Position numbers and translations under genes: made by a program. From positions 1 to 13,757 of the forward strand of contig JAMPYE010000058.1 in assembly GCA_023700825.1 (NCBI GenBank): DNA of 13,757 nt, read 5' to 3'. This document shows positions 1-8,003 of the stretch, piece after piece. Below the pieces are notes generated by a model that saw only the letters and a program-made list of their open reading frames with translations, was not told where the DNA came from and did no database searches. Source of the DNA: Thermoanaerobaculia bacterium (GTDB lineage: Bacteria; Acidobacteriota; Thermoanaerobaculia; Gp7-AA8). Each line of letters starts with the position of its first letter. Positions within the stretch are counted from its first letter, which is position 1.

Positions 1-1
1 C

Positions 2-712
2 ATCGTCGGCGTGATGGTCTTCGCCCAGGAACGCCAGCAGTTCGAGTTTCTCTCCGGGCCCGTCTTCACGAATGTGCTGCTCGCCGACGAGATCAACCGC
101 GCGACTCCGAAGACGCAGTCGGCGCTGCTCGAGGCGATGAACGAAGGCACCGTCACGGTGGAAAAGCAGCACCTCCCTCTGCCCGATCCGTTCCTCGTGA
201 TCGCGACGCAGAACCCGGTCGAGCACATCGGCACCTACCCGCTGCCCGAGTCGCAGCTCGACCGCTTCCTGATGAAGCTGACGATTGGATATCCGAACGC
301 GACCGACGAGCGCGAGATCCTGAAGGCCGGCGGGGCGCAGGACGCGCTGGCGAACCTGCGTCCCGTGCTGACGGCGACGGAGCTCATCGAAATGCAGAAC
401 CGCGTGTCGGCGATTCACGTCAGCGAGCCGCTGGTCGACTACCTGATGGCGCTCGTGGAAGCGACACGCAAAGATCCGGAGATCGCGCTCGGCGTCTCGA
501 CGCGCGGCTCGCTCACGTTCTATCGCGCGACGCAGGCGCTGGCGATGGTCCGCGGACGCGACTTCGTGACGCCCGAGGACGTGAAGAGCCTGGCGGTGTC
601 GGTGCTCTCGCATCGCGTGATGCTCCACGAGCGGCACGTGCGTCACGGCGACCTCACGCCCGAGGCACGCGCCATCGAGCGGATCCTCTCGCAGACCCCC
701 GTGCCGAGGTAA
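2..712 (+). CDS. MoxR family AAA+ ATPase (5' partial)
   Basis: This is the C-terminal part of a MoxR-type AAA+ ATPase. The reading frame is already open at the left edge, so the start and the Walker A loop lie outside the window; judging from usual MoxR lengths of 310-340 residues, roughly 90-100 residues are missing. Visible motifs are FEFLSGPVF followed by the Walker B stretch NVLLADEINRA (Asp-Glu codons at 86-91), the MoxR hallmark TPKTQSALLEAMNEG, a sensor 1 segment VIATQNPVE near 197-223, and the C-terminal lid with STRG and VTPEDV. MoxR proteins are thought to act as ATP-driven chaperones that mature or activate other proteins, often with VWA or DUF58 partners. The next gene, a DUF58 protein, starts 3 bases after this stop, which suggests one transcript and a shared task. 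The family assignment is firm; the client protein is unknown. Confidence 0.95.
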   Translation: MVGVMVFAQERQQFEFLSGPVFTNVLLADEINRATPKTQSALLEAMNEGTVTVEKQHLPLPDPFLVIATQNPVEHIGTYPLPESQLDRFLMKLTIGYPNATDEREILKAGGAQDALANLRPVLTATELIEMQNRVSAIHVSEPLVDYLMALVEATRKDPEIALGVSTRGSLTFYRATQALAMVRGRDFVTPEDVKSLAVSVLSHRVMLHERHVRHGDLTPEARAIERILSQTPVPR

Positions 713-715
713 ACG

Positions 716-1714
716 ATGGAGCGCCGCCCGTTCGAATTCGAGGGCGTCGTGAGGCTCACGAAGATCGGGGCGGGATATCTGCTGTTCACCTTCCTGATCG
801 GCTTCGCGGCGCTCAACACCGGCAACAACTCGCTCTACATCGCCCTGTCGGCGATGCTCGGATTGTTGATCGTCTCCGGGATGGCGTCGAAGGACGGACT
901 GAAGCGCATCGAGGTCGAGGTCTCGTACCTTGGCGAGGCGTGGGCAGGCAAACAGGCGTCCGGCACGCTACGGGTCCGGAACCGCTCGCGCGTCTGGACC
1001 GTGCGCGACCTGATCGTGACCGGTTCCCATCTCGACGAGCCGGTCCTCGTGCCGCTCGTCGAGCGGCGGCGCGAGCTCGAGGTGGGCGCGACCTTCCGAT
1101 TCGAGCGGCGCGGGCGCGTGAGCCTTTCCCGCGTCGACCTCTACACGCGTTTTCCGTTCGCGTTCTTCACGAAGAAGCGGAGGGTCCCGCTCAGCGGGAA
1201 CGCAATCGTCTACCCGAAGCTCCTCGACGAACGCTCGCTGCGCGACGACTTCGCACCGACGCTCGGCGAGCGAACGCAGCGAAACGCCGCCGGGGCCGGG
1301 AGCGAGATCTTCGCCTTTCGCGAGTACGTGCGAGGCGACTCGCTGCGTCACGTCCATTGGAAGAAGTCGGCGAGCGTGGGGCGCTGGGTCATGAAGCAGT
1401 CGCAGCAGGACTCGAACCCGATCGTTGCGATCAGCTTCGACCCGTACATGCCGCCCGGTGAGGAGCGCGAGCGGTTCGAGCAGCTCGTCAGCGAGGCGGC
1501 GACCGCGGTGCGGAACGCGATCGAGCATGGCTTCGACGTTCACTTTCATCTCGCGCGCCAGTCGAGTCTCGTCGGCCGCGAAGACCGCGGCATCGCCGCA
1601 TTCGAGTCTCTCGCCGTCGTGCAGCCGTCCGCGGAGGCGCCCGTGCCGTTCGCGGGGCCCGGGGTCATTCTCTTTTCGCTGAGGAGCAGGGATCGTGAAG
1701 CGCGTACCGCGTGA
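716..1714 (+). CDS. DUF58 domain protein, membrane-anchored
   Basis: This 332-residue protein belongs to the DUF58 family, usual partner of MoxR ATPases. Two hydrophobic stretches near the N-terminus (about residues 16-34 and 38-55) should anchor it in the cytoplasmic membrane. The following 60-165 region looks like a beta-rich domain. The DUF58 signature is plain at residues 202-220 (REYVRGDSLRHVHWKKSAS), and the C-terminal part resembles the VWA-like fold of the family. The ATG start is supported by a GAGG at 706-709, six bases upstream, inside the end of the MoxR gene. Its 3' end overlaps the transglutaminase gene by 20 bases, so translation is probably coupled. The biochemical role is not established; related clusters are linked to envelope integrity and stress. 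Family call is firm, function inferred only from context. Confidence 0.93.
   Translation: MERRPFEFEGVVRLTKIGAGYLLFTFLIGFAALNTGNNSLYIALSAMLGLLIVSGMASKDGLKRIEVEVSYLGEAWAGKQASGTLRVRNRSRVWTVRDLIVTGSHLDEPVLVPLVERRRELEVGATFRFERRGRVSLSRVDLYTRFPFAFFTKKRRVPLSGNAIVYPKLLDERSLRDDFAPTLGERTQRNAAGAGSEIFAFREYVRGDSLRHVHWKKSASVGRWVMKQSQQDSNPIVAISFDPYMPPGEERERFEQLVSEAATAVRNAIEHGFDVHFHLARQSSLVGREDRGIAAFESLAVVQPSAEAPVPFAGPGVILFSLRSRDREARTA
1682..1686 (+). promoter_or_regulatory. Ribosome binding site for the transglutaminase gene
   Basis: AGGAG lies eight bases before the GTG at 1695, inside the end of the DUF58 gene. It supports the GTG as the true start and therefore the 20-base gene overlap. Confidence 0.6.
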
Positions 1715-3659
1715 AGCCGAGCCGGTCCTGCTCGCGATCGCCGCGGCGCTGCCGCTCTACTTCAGCGCCGCGCTCTCGCCCGCCGCGGTCGCGACCTATC
1801 ACCTCGTCATGGGCGCGATCCTCGTCTGGCAGCTGCGCCGGCCGGGCGCAACCCTGCCTGGCTCCGTGCTGCGGGTTCTCGGCATCGCCTATTTCTTCTT
1901 CTACTTCGTCGACGGCTTCGCGATCTCGAAAAGCCTCATCCGCGCCACGGGCCATCTGCTCTTCTTCATCGCGGCCTACCAGTCGGTCGACCGCGACTCG
2001 GAGAAGAACCATCCTCAGCGGCTCCTGGTGATCTTCCTCATCGCGATCGCGTCGATCGCGACGTCGACGCACATCTCGGTCATCCTCTTCGTCGGAGCAT
2101 TCGCGTTCCTCCTGCTCAGGCAGCTGATCGCGATCAGTCGCGAGGAGTCGGCGCGGCTCGTGGGCGCCCGTGAGGTCGAGTCGCCGACGGGCCGGAGCGC
2201 GGCGGCGTACCTCGCTCTCCTCGTCGTCGCCGCGATCGCATTCTTCCCGCTGCTTCCCCGAGTCCGGAACCCGTTCGTCCGCGGCGGCGGGCTGTCTCTC
2301 CAGGGCGCGTCGACGGGCTTCTCCGACGCGATCGACCTGTCGGCCAGCCGGGCGATCACGCCCGACCCCCGCGTGGTCGCGCGAGTGACGCTGCCACCGG
2401 GCGCGGCCCGGGACTTTCTCCCGCTTCGACTGCGAGGCGGCCACTATGACCGCTACGTCAGCGGACGCTGGACCTCGCGCTCCCTGCGCTCGACGCGGCA
2501 CATCGTCACCGAGGATGCGGGGTTCACGATCGCGCGCCCCGTCACGGAGAGCCACACGATCGAGATCCGGCAGACGAGAACGACGGCGCAGGGCCAACGC
2601 CTCTTCCTGCCGGTCGGGACCTGGCAGGTGCGCGGCCTCGGAAACCTGATCGAGGCGCCTAACGAAGGCGTCTACAATCTCCCCGGCCCGGGCGACGCCC
2701 TGATCGAGTTCACCGTCGCCGCGAGCGGCGAGACCGACCCGATCTTTCCCACTCGACAGCTACCGGCTTACGACGTGCTGCCGGAGATCGCGGAGCTCGC
2801 GAACCGTATCGCAGGCAGCGCGACCACTCCGCGGGAGAACGCGAGTCTCATCCAGTCTCACCTCTCGGCGAATTTCACGTACGTTCCGAACCCGGTCAGC
2901 CTGACGGCGCCGGTCGGCGCCGAGCGGTTCCTCCTTTCGGAGCGTCGCGGGCACTGCGAGCATTTCGCCACCGGCATGGTGCTGTTACTCGCCGCGCGAG
3001 GCGTTCCCGCCCGCGTGGTGGGCGGTTACTACGGCGGCGAGTTCAACCCGCTCGGCGGGTACTTCGTCGTCCGGCAGCGTGACGCGCACGCGTGGGTGGA
3101 GGTCTGGGACGGAACGCGCTGGTCGACGTGGGATGCGACACCGTCGGACATGAGGCCCGGCTCCGCCACGCCGAACCTCGTTTCGGCGTACCTGTCGGCT
3201 GTCGCCGAATCGATCAATTTCTTCTGGGATCGCTACATCCTCACCTTCGGCCTCTCCGACCAGGTGAACCTCATCCTCTCCGCCCTCTACGCCACGCGCG
3301 ACTTCATGGCTCGGGCAAAAGCAGGCCTCGCGGCGCTTCCTTCGATCGGGGCCGGCCCGATCGCGCTCGCCCTCACAGTCGCATCGCTGCTGGCCGGGCT
3401 CGTCATGCTCGGCTGGCGCTGGCGTCGTCGCCCATCGCTTTTCGACCGTCTTTCGAAAGTCCTCGCGAGGCAGGGCCTGAGCGTCACGCCGTCCATGACC
3501 GGAACAGACGTCGTAGCACTCGTGCGTGCGACCCGTCCCGCCATCGCGCCCGTCGTCGAGCGCGTCGTCGAGCTCTACGAGCGCGACCGGTTCTCCACCC
3601 GCCCGATGACGAAGGAAGAGCGGACGGCGGCGAGGATGGCGCTGAAGCAGGTTGGATGA
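1695..3659 (+). CDS. TgpA-type membrane transglutaminase-like protein (DUF3488/transglutaminase/DUF4129)
   Basis: This 654-residue protein has a hydrophobic N-terminal block with about five or six membrane helices (residues about 8-190). An extracytoplasmic region follows, with a transglutaminase-like core, then one more membrane helix near residues 555-575 and a short cytoplasmic tail resembling DUF4129. The cysteine-protease-like triad is intact: Cys421 in RRGHCEHFATG, His465 in RDAHAWVEVW and Asp480 in TWDATPSD. This order matches TgpA of Pseudomonas aeruginosa, which is known to be important for viability in that species. The reaction and substrate here are unknown; the active site would face the periplasm, so an envelope protein or peptide is plausible. 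Start is GTG 1695, chosen from the AGGAG eight bases upstream. It is the last gene of the MoxR-DUF58 operon and converges on pdxJ. Family call is strong. Confidence 0.93.
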   Translation: MKRVPREAEPVLLAIAAALPLYFSAALSPAAVATYHLVMGAILVWQLRRPGATLPGSVLRVLGIAYFFFYFVDGFAISKSLIRATGHLLFFIAAYQSVDRDSEKNHPQRLLVIFLIAIASIATSTHISVILFVGAFAFLLLRQLIAISREESARLVGAREVESPTGRSAAAYLALLVVAAIAFFPLLPRVRNPFVRGGGLSLQGASTGFSDAIDLSASRAITPDPRVVARVTLPPGAARDFLPLRLRGGHYDRYVSGRWTSRSLRSTRHIVTEDAGFTIARPVTESHTIEIRQTRTTAQGQRLFLPVGTWQVRGLGNLIEAPNEGVYNLPGPGDALIEFTVAASGETDPIFPTRQLPAYDVLPEIAELANRIAGSATTPRENASLIQSHLSANFTYVPNPVSLTAPVGAERFLLSERRGHCEHFATGMVLLLAARGVPARVVGGYYGGEFNPLGGYFVVRQRDAHAWVEVWDGTRWSTWDATPSDMRPGSATPNLVSAYLSAVAESINFFWDRYILTFGLSDQVNLILSALYATRDFMARAKAGLAALPSIGAGPIALALTVASLLAGLVMLGWRWRRRPSLFDRLSKVLARQGLSVTPSMTGTDVVALVRATRPAIAPVVERVVELYERDRFSTRPMTKEERTAARMALKQVG

Positions 3660-3662
3660 GGC

Positions 3663-3793
3663 GGGCGAAAGGCGATGAGCAGGCGGGCAACCCCTGTTGA
3701 CGAGAGAGCCTTCGACTAGCGCGAGGCGTGCGAAGCGTCCCGAGCAGAGCAAATCGCCCACGGCATTCTTCGCCTGCTGATCGCCTCTCGCCC
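3663..3793. repeat. Long-spaced inverted repeat between convergent genes
   Basis: A 23-base arm at 3663-3685 is repeated in inverted orientation at 3771-3793 with two mismatches; 85 bases lie between the arms. The left arm begins three bases after the transglutaminase stop codon. The 147-base gap otherwise holds no credible gene. Roles as a transcript 3' hairpin, a bidirectional termination or protection structure, or a small repeat element are all possible; there is no T-run after either arm, so a standard intrinsic terminator is not evident. Confidence 0.75.
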
Positions 3794-3808
3794 CTCGCCT
3801 CTCGCCTC
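3781..3808. repeat. Tandem 7-base repeat, four units
   Basis: Four consecutive heptamers are seen: TCGCCTC, TCGCCCC, TCGCCTC, TCGCCTC. They overlap the right arm of the inverted repeat and run two bases into the stop codon of pdxJ (TGA on the minus strand, 3807-3809). This is a short tandem repeat of the type called STRR in cyanobacteria; its function is unknown. Confidence 0.7.
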
Positions 3809-4529
3809 AGCTCCGAGGGCTGTGCATCAGCTCCGCCATCTCGCGCACGGCGCGCTCGAGGCCGACGAGGACGGCACGAGCAATGATCGAGTGGCCGATG
3901 TTCAGCTCCTCGATCTCCTGGATCCGGGCGATGGCGTCGACATTGCGATAGGTGAGGCCGTGCCCGGCGAGAACACGGAGGCCGAGCTTCCGCGCGCCGC
4001 GCGCAGCGTTGGCGACCTTCTCGAGCTCCGCGGCCCCGCGGGACGACTTCCAGTTGTCGGCGTACTTGCCCGTGTTGATCTCGATGATGGGCACGCCGAG
4101 CTTGTGGCAGGCACGAATCTGTTCGAGATCGGGATCGACGAAGACCGAGACGTCGATCGCCGAGTCCCGCAGTTCGCGAACGACTCCTTCGAGCGAGCCG
4201 GAGTGCAGCATCACGTCGAGTCCCCCCTCGGTCGTCAGCTCGTCGCGTCTCTCGGGAACCAGGGTCACCTGGTCGGGCTTGAACGATTGCGCAAGGCGCA
4301 CCATCTCGCGCGTCCCCGCCATCTCGACGTTGAGTCGCGTCGTGACGGTGCGACGCAGCAGCTCGACGTCGCGGTCCTGAATGTGGCGGCGATCGCCGCG
4401 GAGGTGAATCGTGATGCCCTGCGCCCCGGCCAGCTCGGCGAAGGCGGCCGCGGTGACGGGGTCGGGCTCCTCCGCTTTGCGAACCTGGCGGATCGTGGCG
4501 ACGTGGTCGATGTTGACGGCGAGACGCAT
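3807..4529 (-). CDS. pdxJ: Pyridoxine 5'-phosphate synthase
   Basis: PdxJ condenses 1-deoxy-D-xylulose 5-phosphate with 3-amino-1-hydroxyacetone 1-phosphate to give pyridoxine 5'-phosphate, the last ring-forming step of the DXP-dependent vitamin B6 pathway, in the cytoplasm. The 240-residue protein has the usual family length and a complete TIM-barrel set of motifs: NIDHVATIR at residues 6-14, ITIHLRGDRRHIQD at 39-52, NVEM with Glu69, the segment PIIEINTGKYAD at 147-158, AGHGLTYRNV at 188-197 with His190, and IGHSIIARA at 211-219. The start is an ATG with no Shine-Dalgarno sequence upstream, while the motif NIDHVATIR so close to the N-terminus fixes the start well. It stands alone on its strand, converging with the transglutaminase gene and divergent from the histidine kinase gene. 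No other B6 gene is nearby. Assignment is very secure. Confidence 0.97.
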   Translation of the reverse strand: MRLAVNIDHVATIRQVRKAEEPDPVTAAAFAELAGAQGITIHLRGDRRHIQDRDVELLRRTVTTRLNVEMAGTREMVRLAQSFKPDQVTLVPERRDELTTEGGLDVMLHSGSLEGVVRELRDSAIDVSVFVDPDLEQIRACHKLGVPIIEINTGKYADNWKSSRGAAELEKVANAARGARKLGLRVLAGHGLTYRNVDAIARIQEIEELNIGHSIIARAVLVGLERAVREMAELMHSPRS

Positions 4530-4535
4530 GGCGAA

Positions 4536-4541
4536 AGGTTA
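4536..4541 (-). promoter_or_regulatory. Possible -10 element for a leaderless pdxJ transcript
   Basis: On the minus strand, TGC-TAACCT ends six bases before the pdxJ ATG. It fits a TANNNT-type -10 with a TG extension, which would place the transcription start on or next to the A of the ATG. This agrees with the lack of a ribosome binding site. No convincing -35 is seen, so this is tentative. Confidence 0.25.
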
Positions 4542-4640
4542 GCACGGCATCGCGGCGTTCCGGCTGTCGCTGGACGACGGGGACGCCCGGAGCTCGAGGA
4601 GCGCTTCGAACCCGCGTCGCTGTCTTCGTCGATCCCGCCG

Positions 4641-4669
4641 TTGACCTCGGCGGTCGATCGTTCTACTGT
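4641..4669 (+). promoter_or_regulatory. Possible sigma70-type promoter for the histidine kinase gene, with overlapping dyad
   Basis: TTGACC (4641-4646) and TACTGT (4664-4669) are separated by 17 bases, giving a good -35 and a weak -10. An imperfect inverted repeat at 4630-4660 (arms CGATCCCGCCG and CGGCGGTCGATCG, differing by a 2-base insertion) covers the -35 and could be an operator. The remainder of the 158-base divergent gap shows nothing else I can name. Confidence 0.35.
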
Positions 4670-4687
4670 CACGCGACGGGCCAACAT

Positions 4688-7600
4688 TTGCGAATTAGAC
4701 TTCGTGAGGTGCTCACAGCACATCGATGCTTCGCCGCCGCCTCACGAGTGCTGCGCCCGCTCGCGTGCGTCGTGGTCGCGCTACACCTCGGATCGGCCGC
4801 TCTTGCGCTGCCTGCCGACCGATCGATCCCGCAGTACGTTCGACACAGCTGGACCGTCCGCGAGGGGCTTCCGCACGGCACCGTGCGAGGCTTCGCACAG
4901 ACGTCCGACGGCTATCTCTGGCTGGCGACGTACGAAGGCGTCGTCAGATTCAGCGGCGAGCGGTTCCGCGTTTTCGACAGCGACTCCGCGGCCGCGCTCG
5001 AGAACAGCAGCGTCCTGTCGCTGTGCAGGACACGCGACGACACCCTGTGGATCGGAACGGCCGCGGGTGTCGTATCCCTGCGTGACGGAAAATTCGAGAA
5101 ACTGAGGCAGCCCGGCGTGCCGGACGAGATGGTGAACGCGCTCGAAGAGTCCGCGGACGGCACGCTCTGGATCGGCTCGTGGGGCGGGGTGAGCCGGGTA
5201 GTCGACGGTCGTGCGGAGCGGATGCAGCTTCCTCTGCCGAATCAGCTCGTGAACGCACTCGCGATCGGGGACGATCAGACGCTCTGGATCGGTACCGCGA
5301 AGGGAGGGCTGGCCCGTTACCAGGACGGCGCGTTGAGCGTGGTCACGACCGCTGACGGTCTGGCGAGCGACACCATCGTCTCGCTGCTCGCCGACGGTCG
5401 CGACGCCGTGTACGTGGGCACGACCTACGGACTCGACCGGGTCGACGCCGCGGGAGTCACCAAGGTCCAGGGCATCCCCGAGGATCAGATCACCGCGCTG
5501 CGCCGCGACAGGGACGGGAACCTCTGGGTCGGAACCTACAGCACGGGCCTTTTTCGCATTCATGGCAGCCAGGTTTCGTCCTATGGCATCGCCGACGGCC
5601 TCCTGAATCCGACGGTTCGAGCGATCTTCGAGGACGACGAAGGCAGCATCTGGATCGGATCGAATCGCGGTCTCGAGCAGCTCCGCGCCGGGACGTTCGT
5701 CACCTGGACGGAGCGCGAAGGCCTTGGAAACGATTTCACGCGCGCGATTTACGAAGACCGCGACGGCGTCCTCTGGGTCGGCACGGCGAACGGGCTGAGC
5801 CGGTGGAATGGCCGCACCTGGGAGAAGGCCTCGGACCCGCGCCTCGCGAAGGACTACATTCTCGCGATCGAACAGAGCCCCGACGGCACGCATTGGTTCG
5901 GGTCCTCGAGAGGCCTCTACCGAGTCGCGCGCGGAGAAACGACGCTGCTGACGACCGCGGACGGCCTCTCGAGCAACGGCATCCGCGCGATCCACGGAGA
6001 CCGTCGCGGTAACCTTTGGGTCGCGACCGACTACGGCGCGAATCGAATCCTGCCGGATGGCACGATCGAGAGTTTTGCGGGCCGCGGCGGCCTCGGGACC
6101 GACTACACCATCGCGATCAGCGAGACCGCGGACGGGCGGATCTGGATCGCCGGCGGCGGCGGCCTGGCCGAGTTCGACGGGACAGCCTTCAAGCTGTACA
6201 GCGCCCCGGCTGGACTTCCGTCGAACCGCCTCTTCGCGCTCTACGCGGAAGACGACGGCACCCTCTGGGTCGCGACGGACGGCGACGGGCTACTGCGCTT
6301 TCGCGACGGCGCAGCGGCGCGAATCACCGGCCGCGAAGGGCTGCCGTACGACAAGCTCCAGTCGCTTGCCGGCGATGGGAAGGGAAACCTCTGGATCGGC
6401 ACGGCCCGAGGCGCGTTCAGGTTGGCGTTCAGCGAGCTCCACCTGGTCGCCGACCGCAAGAAGCCGCGCCTTGTCGCGATTTCGTTCGACGAGAGCGATG
6501 GCCTCGGGAGCCGCCAGTGCAACGGAGCCGGCGACCCCACCGCGTTCCTTTCGCGCGACGGGAGAATCTGGTTCGCCACGGCGAGCGGTGTCTCGGCCAC
6601 CACCACCTCGGCGGCTCCGCCGCTGCCGCCGCGCGAGCCTGTGATCGAATCGGTGATGGTCGACGGAGTGCAGGCCGCCGTCGGCTCGCTCGCGGCGATC
6701 CCGCCGGGCGTCGAGCGCATCGAGTTCGAGTTCACCGGCCTCGGCTTCAAGTCACCGGAGCGCTTGCGCTTTCGGCACCGCCTCGAAGGCTACGACCACG
6801 ACTGGATCGACGCGGGGACGCGGCGCGTCGTCTCTTACACCAATCTGCCCGCGGGCGCGTACCGGCTTCTCCTCGCGTCGTCGCGTGACGGAGCGTCGTG
6901 GCAACAGACCGAGCTTGCGTTCAGGCTGAAGCCCCACTACTACGAGATGCCGTGGTTCGTCGCTCTCTGCACGGCGCTCGTCATCGGGCTCCTCGTCTCC
7001 ATGCACCTCGTGAGGCTCCATCTCGCCCGCGCGCGCGCCCGGCTCCTCGAGAAGCTCGTCGACGACCGCACCCGCGAGATCAGCGAGGAGAAGGCCCGAA
7101 CGGTGCGGGCCCTGCGCGCCGCGGAAGAGGCGAAACGCGAGGCCGAACGGCACGAGCAGCTGACGGAGCAGGCGCTGGCCGAGGCGGAGGACGCGAATCG
7201 CGCGAAGAGCACGTTCCTGGCGACCACGAGCCACGAGCTGCGCACGCCGCTCAACGCGATCATCGGCTTCTCCGACATCGTCATCTCGCACGCGAGCGGG
7301 CAGCTCGAGCCGCGCTACGTCCGCTTCCTGCACAACATCCACTCCTCGGGCGAGTACCTGCTCGGCATCATCAACAACATTCTCGACCTCTCGAAGATCG
7401 AGGCGGGGAAGATGGAGATGCTTCCCGAGGCGATTCCCCTTCGCGACACCATCAACGGCATCTGCATGGTGATGAAGGGGGTCACGACTCTTCGCAGGAT
7501 CAGTATCGAGCTCGACATCCCCGACGATATCCCGACGGTCGAAGCCGACCCGACCATCTTCAAACAGATCGTCTACAACCTGATCTCGAACGCGGTGAAG

Positions 7601-7948
7601 TTCTCGGCAGAGAACACGACCGTCACGATCTCGGCGCGCACCGTCGCGCCCGCCGCGAGCCCGACTGGGGAGGAGGCGGTCGAGCTTCGCGTGGCCGACC
7701 AGGGAGTCGGGATCGATCCGAAGGACCAGCAGCTCATCTTCCAGGAGTTCCGCCAGGTGCACGGTACGCGCGAGCGGCCCCAGGGAACCGGCCTCGGGCT
7801 CGCGCTCGTCAAGCGGTTCGTGGAGCTGCATCGTGGGAGCATCAGGGTGGAGAGCGAGCCGGGCAGGGGAAGCACGTTCATCGTCGTGCTCCCGTGCGCG
7901 CACGAACCCGGTTCCGCCGGACAGGCCGCCGCCCCCGCCCGCGCCTGA
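4688..7948 (+). CDS. Membrane sensor histidine kinase with two-component propeller repeats, Y_Y_Y and HisKA/HATPase_c
   Basis: This large sensor kinase has a predicted signal peptide or anchor (residues about 20-42, ending ALALPA). A periplasmic region follows with 14 Reg_prop-like repeats of the form G-x-LW-IGT-x-GL; conserved aromatics recur about every 40 residues, from 78 to 628. This number would make two seven-bladed propellers. A Y_Y_Y domain spans about 650-750, a single membrane helix about 755-778, and a charged coiled coil about 785-840. HisKA carries the H-box ATTSHELRTPLN with phospho-acceptor His849. HATPase_c has the N-box NLISNAVKF (Asn968), DQGVGID (Asp1004) and GTGLGLALVKRF. 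The protein ends after HATPase_c, so there is no receiver or DNA-binding domain, unlike the hybrid HTCS sensors of Bacteroidota with a similar front half. It should phosphorylate a separate response regulator not in this window. The ligand is unknown. The start is unsure: TTG 4688 gives the longest product, GTG 4709 and GTG 4748 are alternatives. Confidence 0.93.
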   Translation: MRIRLREVLTAHRCFAAASRVLRPLACVVVALHLGSAALALPADRSIPQYVRHSWTVREGLPHGTVRGFAQTSDGYLWLATYEGVVRFSGERFRVFDSDSAAALENSSVLSLCRTRDDTLWIGTAAGVVSLRDGKFEKLRQPGVPDEMVNALEESADGTLWIGSWGGVSRVVDGRAERMQLPLPNQLVNALAIGDDQTLWIGTAKGGLARYQDGALSVVTTADGLASDTIVSLLADGRDAVYVGTTYGLDRVDAAGVTKVQGIPEDQITALRRDRDGNLWVGTYSTGLFRIHGSQVSSYGIADGLLNPTVRAIFEDDEGSIWIGSNRGLEQLRAGTFVTWTEREGLGNDFTRAIYEDRDGVLWVGTANGLSRWNGRTWEKASDPRLAKDYILAIEQSPDGTHWFGSSRGLYRVARGETTLLTTADGLSSNGIRAIHGDRRGNLWVATDYGANRILPDGTIESFAGRGGLGTDYTIAISETADGRIWIAGGGGLAEFDGTAFKLYSAPAGLPSNRLFALYAEDDGTLWVATDGDGLLRFRDGAAARITGREGLPYDKLQSLAGDGKGNLWIGTARGAFRLAFSELHLVADRKKPRLVAISFDESDGLGSRQCNGAGDPTAFLSRDGRIWFATASGVSATTTSAAPPLPPREPVIESVMVDGVQAAVGSLAAIPPGVERIEFEFTGLGFKSPERLRFRHRLEGYDHDWIDAGTRRVVSYTNLPAGAYRLLLASSRDGASWQQTELAFRLKPHYYEMPWFVALCTALVIGLLVSMHLVRLHLARARARLLEKLVDDRTREISEEKARTVRALRAAEEAKREAERHEQLTEQALAEAEDANRAKSTFLATTSHELRTPLNAIIGFSDIVISHASGQLEPRYVRFLHNIHSSGEYLLGIINNILDLSKIEAGKMEMLPEAIPLRDTINGICMVMKGVTTLRRISIELDIPDDIPTVEADPTIFKQIVYNLISNAVKFSAENTTVTISARTVAPAASPTGEEAVELRVADQGVGIDPKDQQLIFQEFRQVHGTRERPQGTGLGLALVKRFVELHRGSIRVESEPGRGSTFIVVLPCAHEPGSAGQAAAPARA

Positions 7949-8003
7949 AGTTCGTCCCGTGGGCTGGATTGTTCGCGCGCCGCGCCGCGTTTCTGACGCC
8001 CGG

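Noticed and set aside
2..3659. MoxR cluster as a defence or conflict system
   Set aside because: The DUF58 and TgpA-like partners are the common housekeeping arrangement; no nuclease, toxin or VWA-conflict effector is present.
3822..5105. A 427-codon plus-strand frame across pdxJ and the divergent gap
   Set aside because: It is antisense to pdxJ and then runs out of frame through the kinase gene; the product has no recognisable domain.
7833..8003. Longer N-terminus for the ABC-F protein
   Set aside because: The extra 57 codons overlap the kinase 3' end, are Arg/Pro-rich and have no family counterpart; ATG 8004 matches the usual ABC-F beginning.
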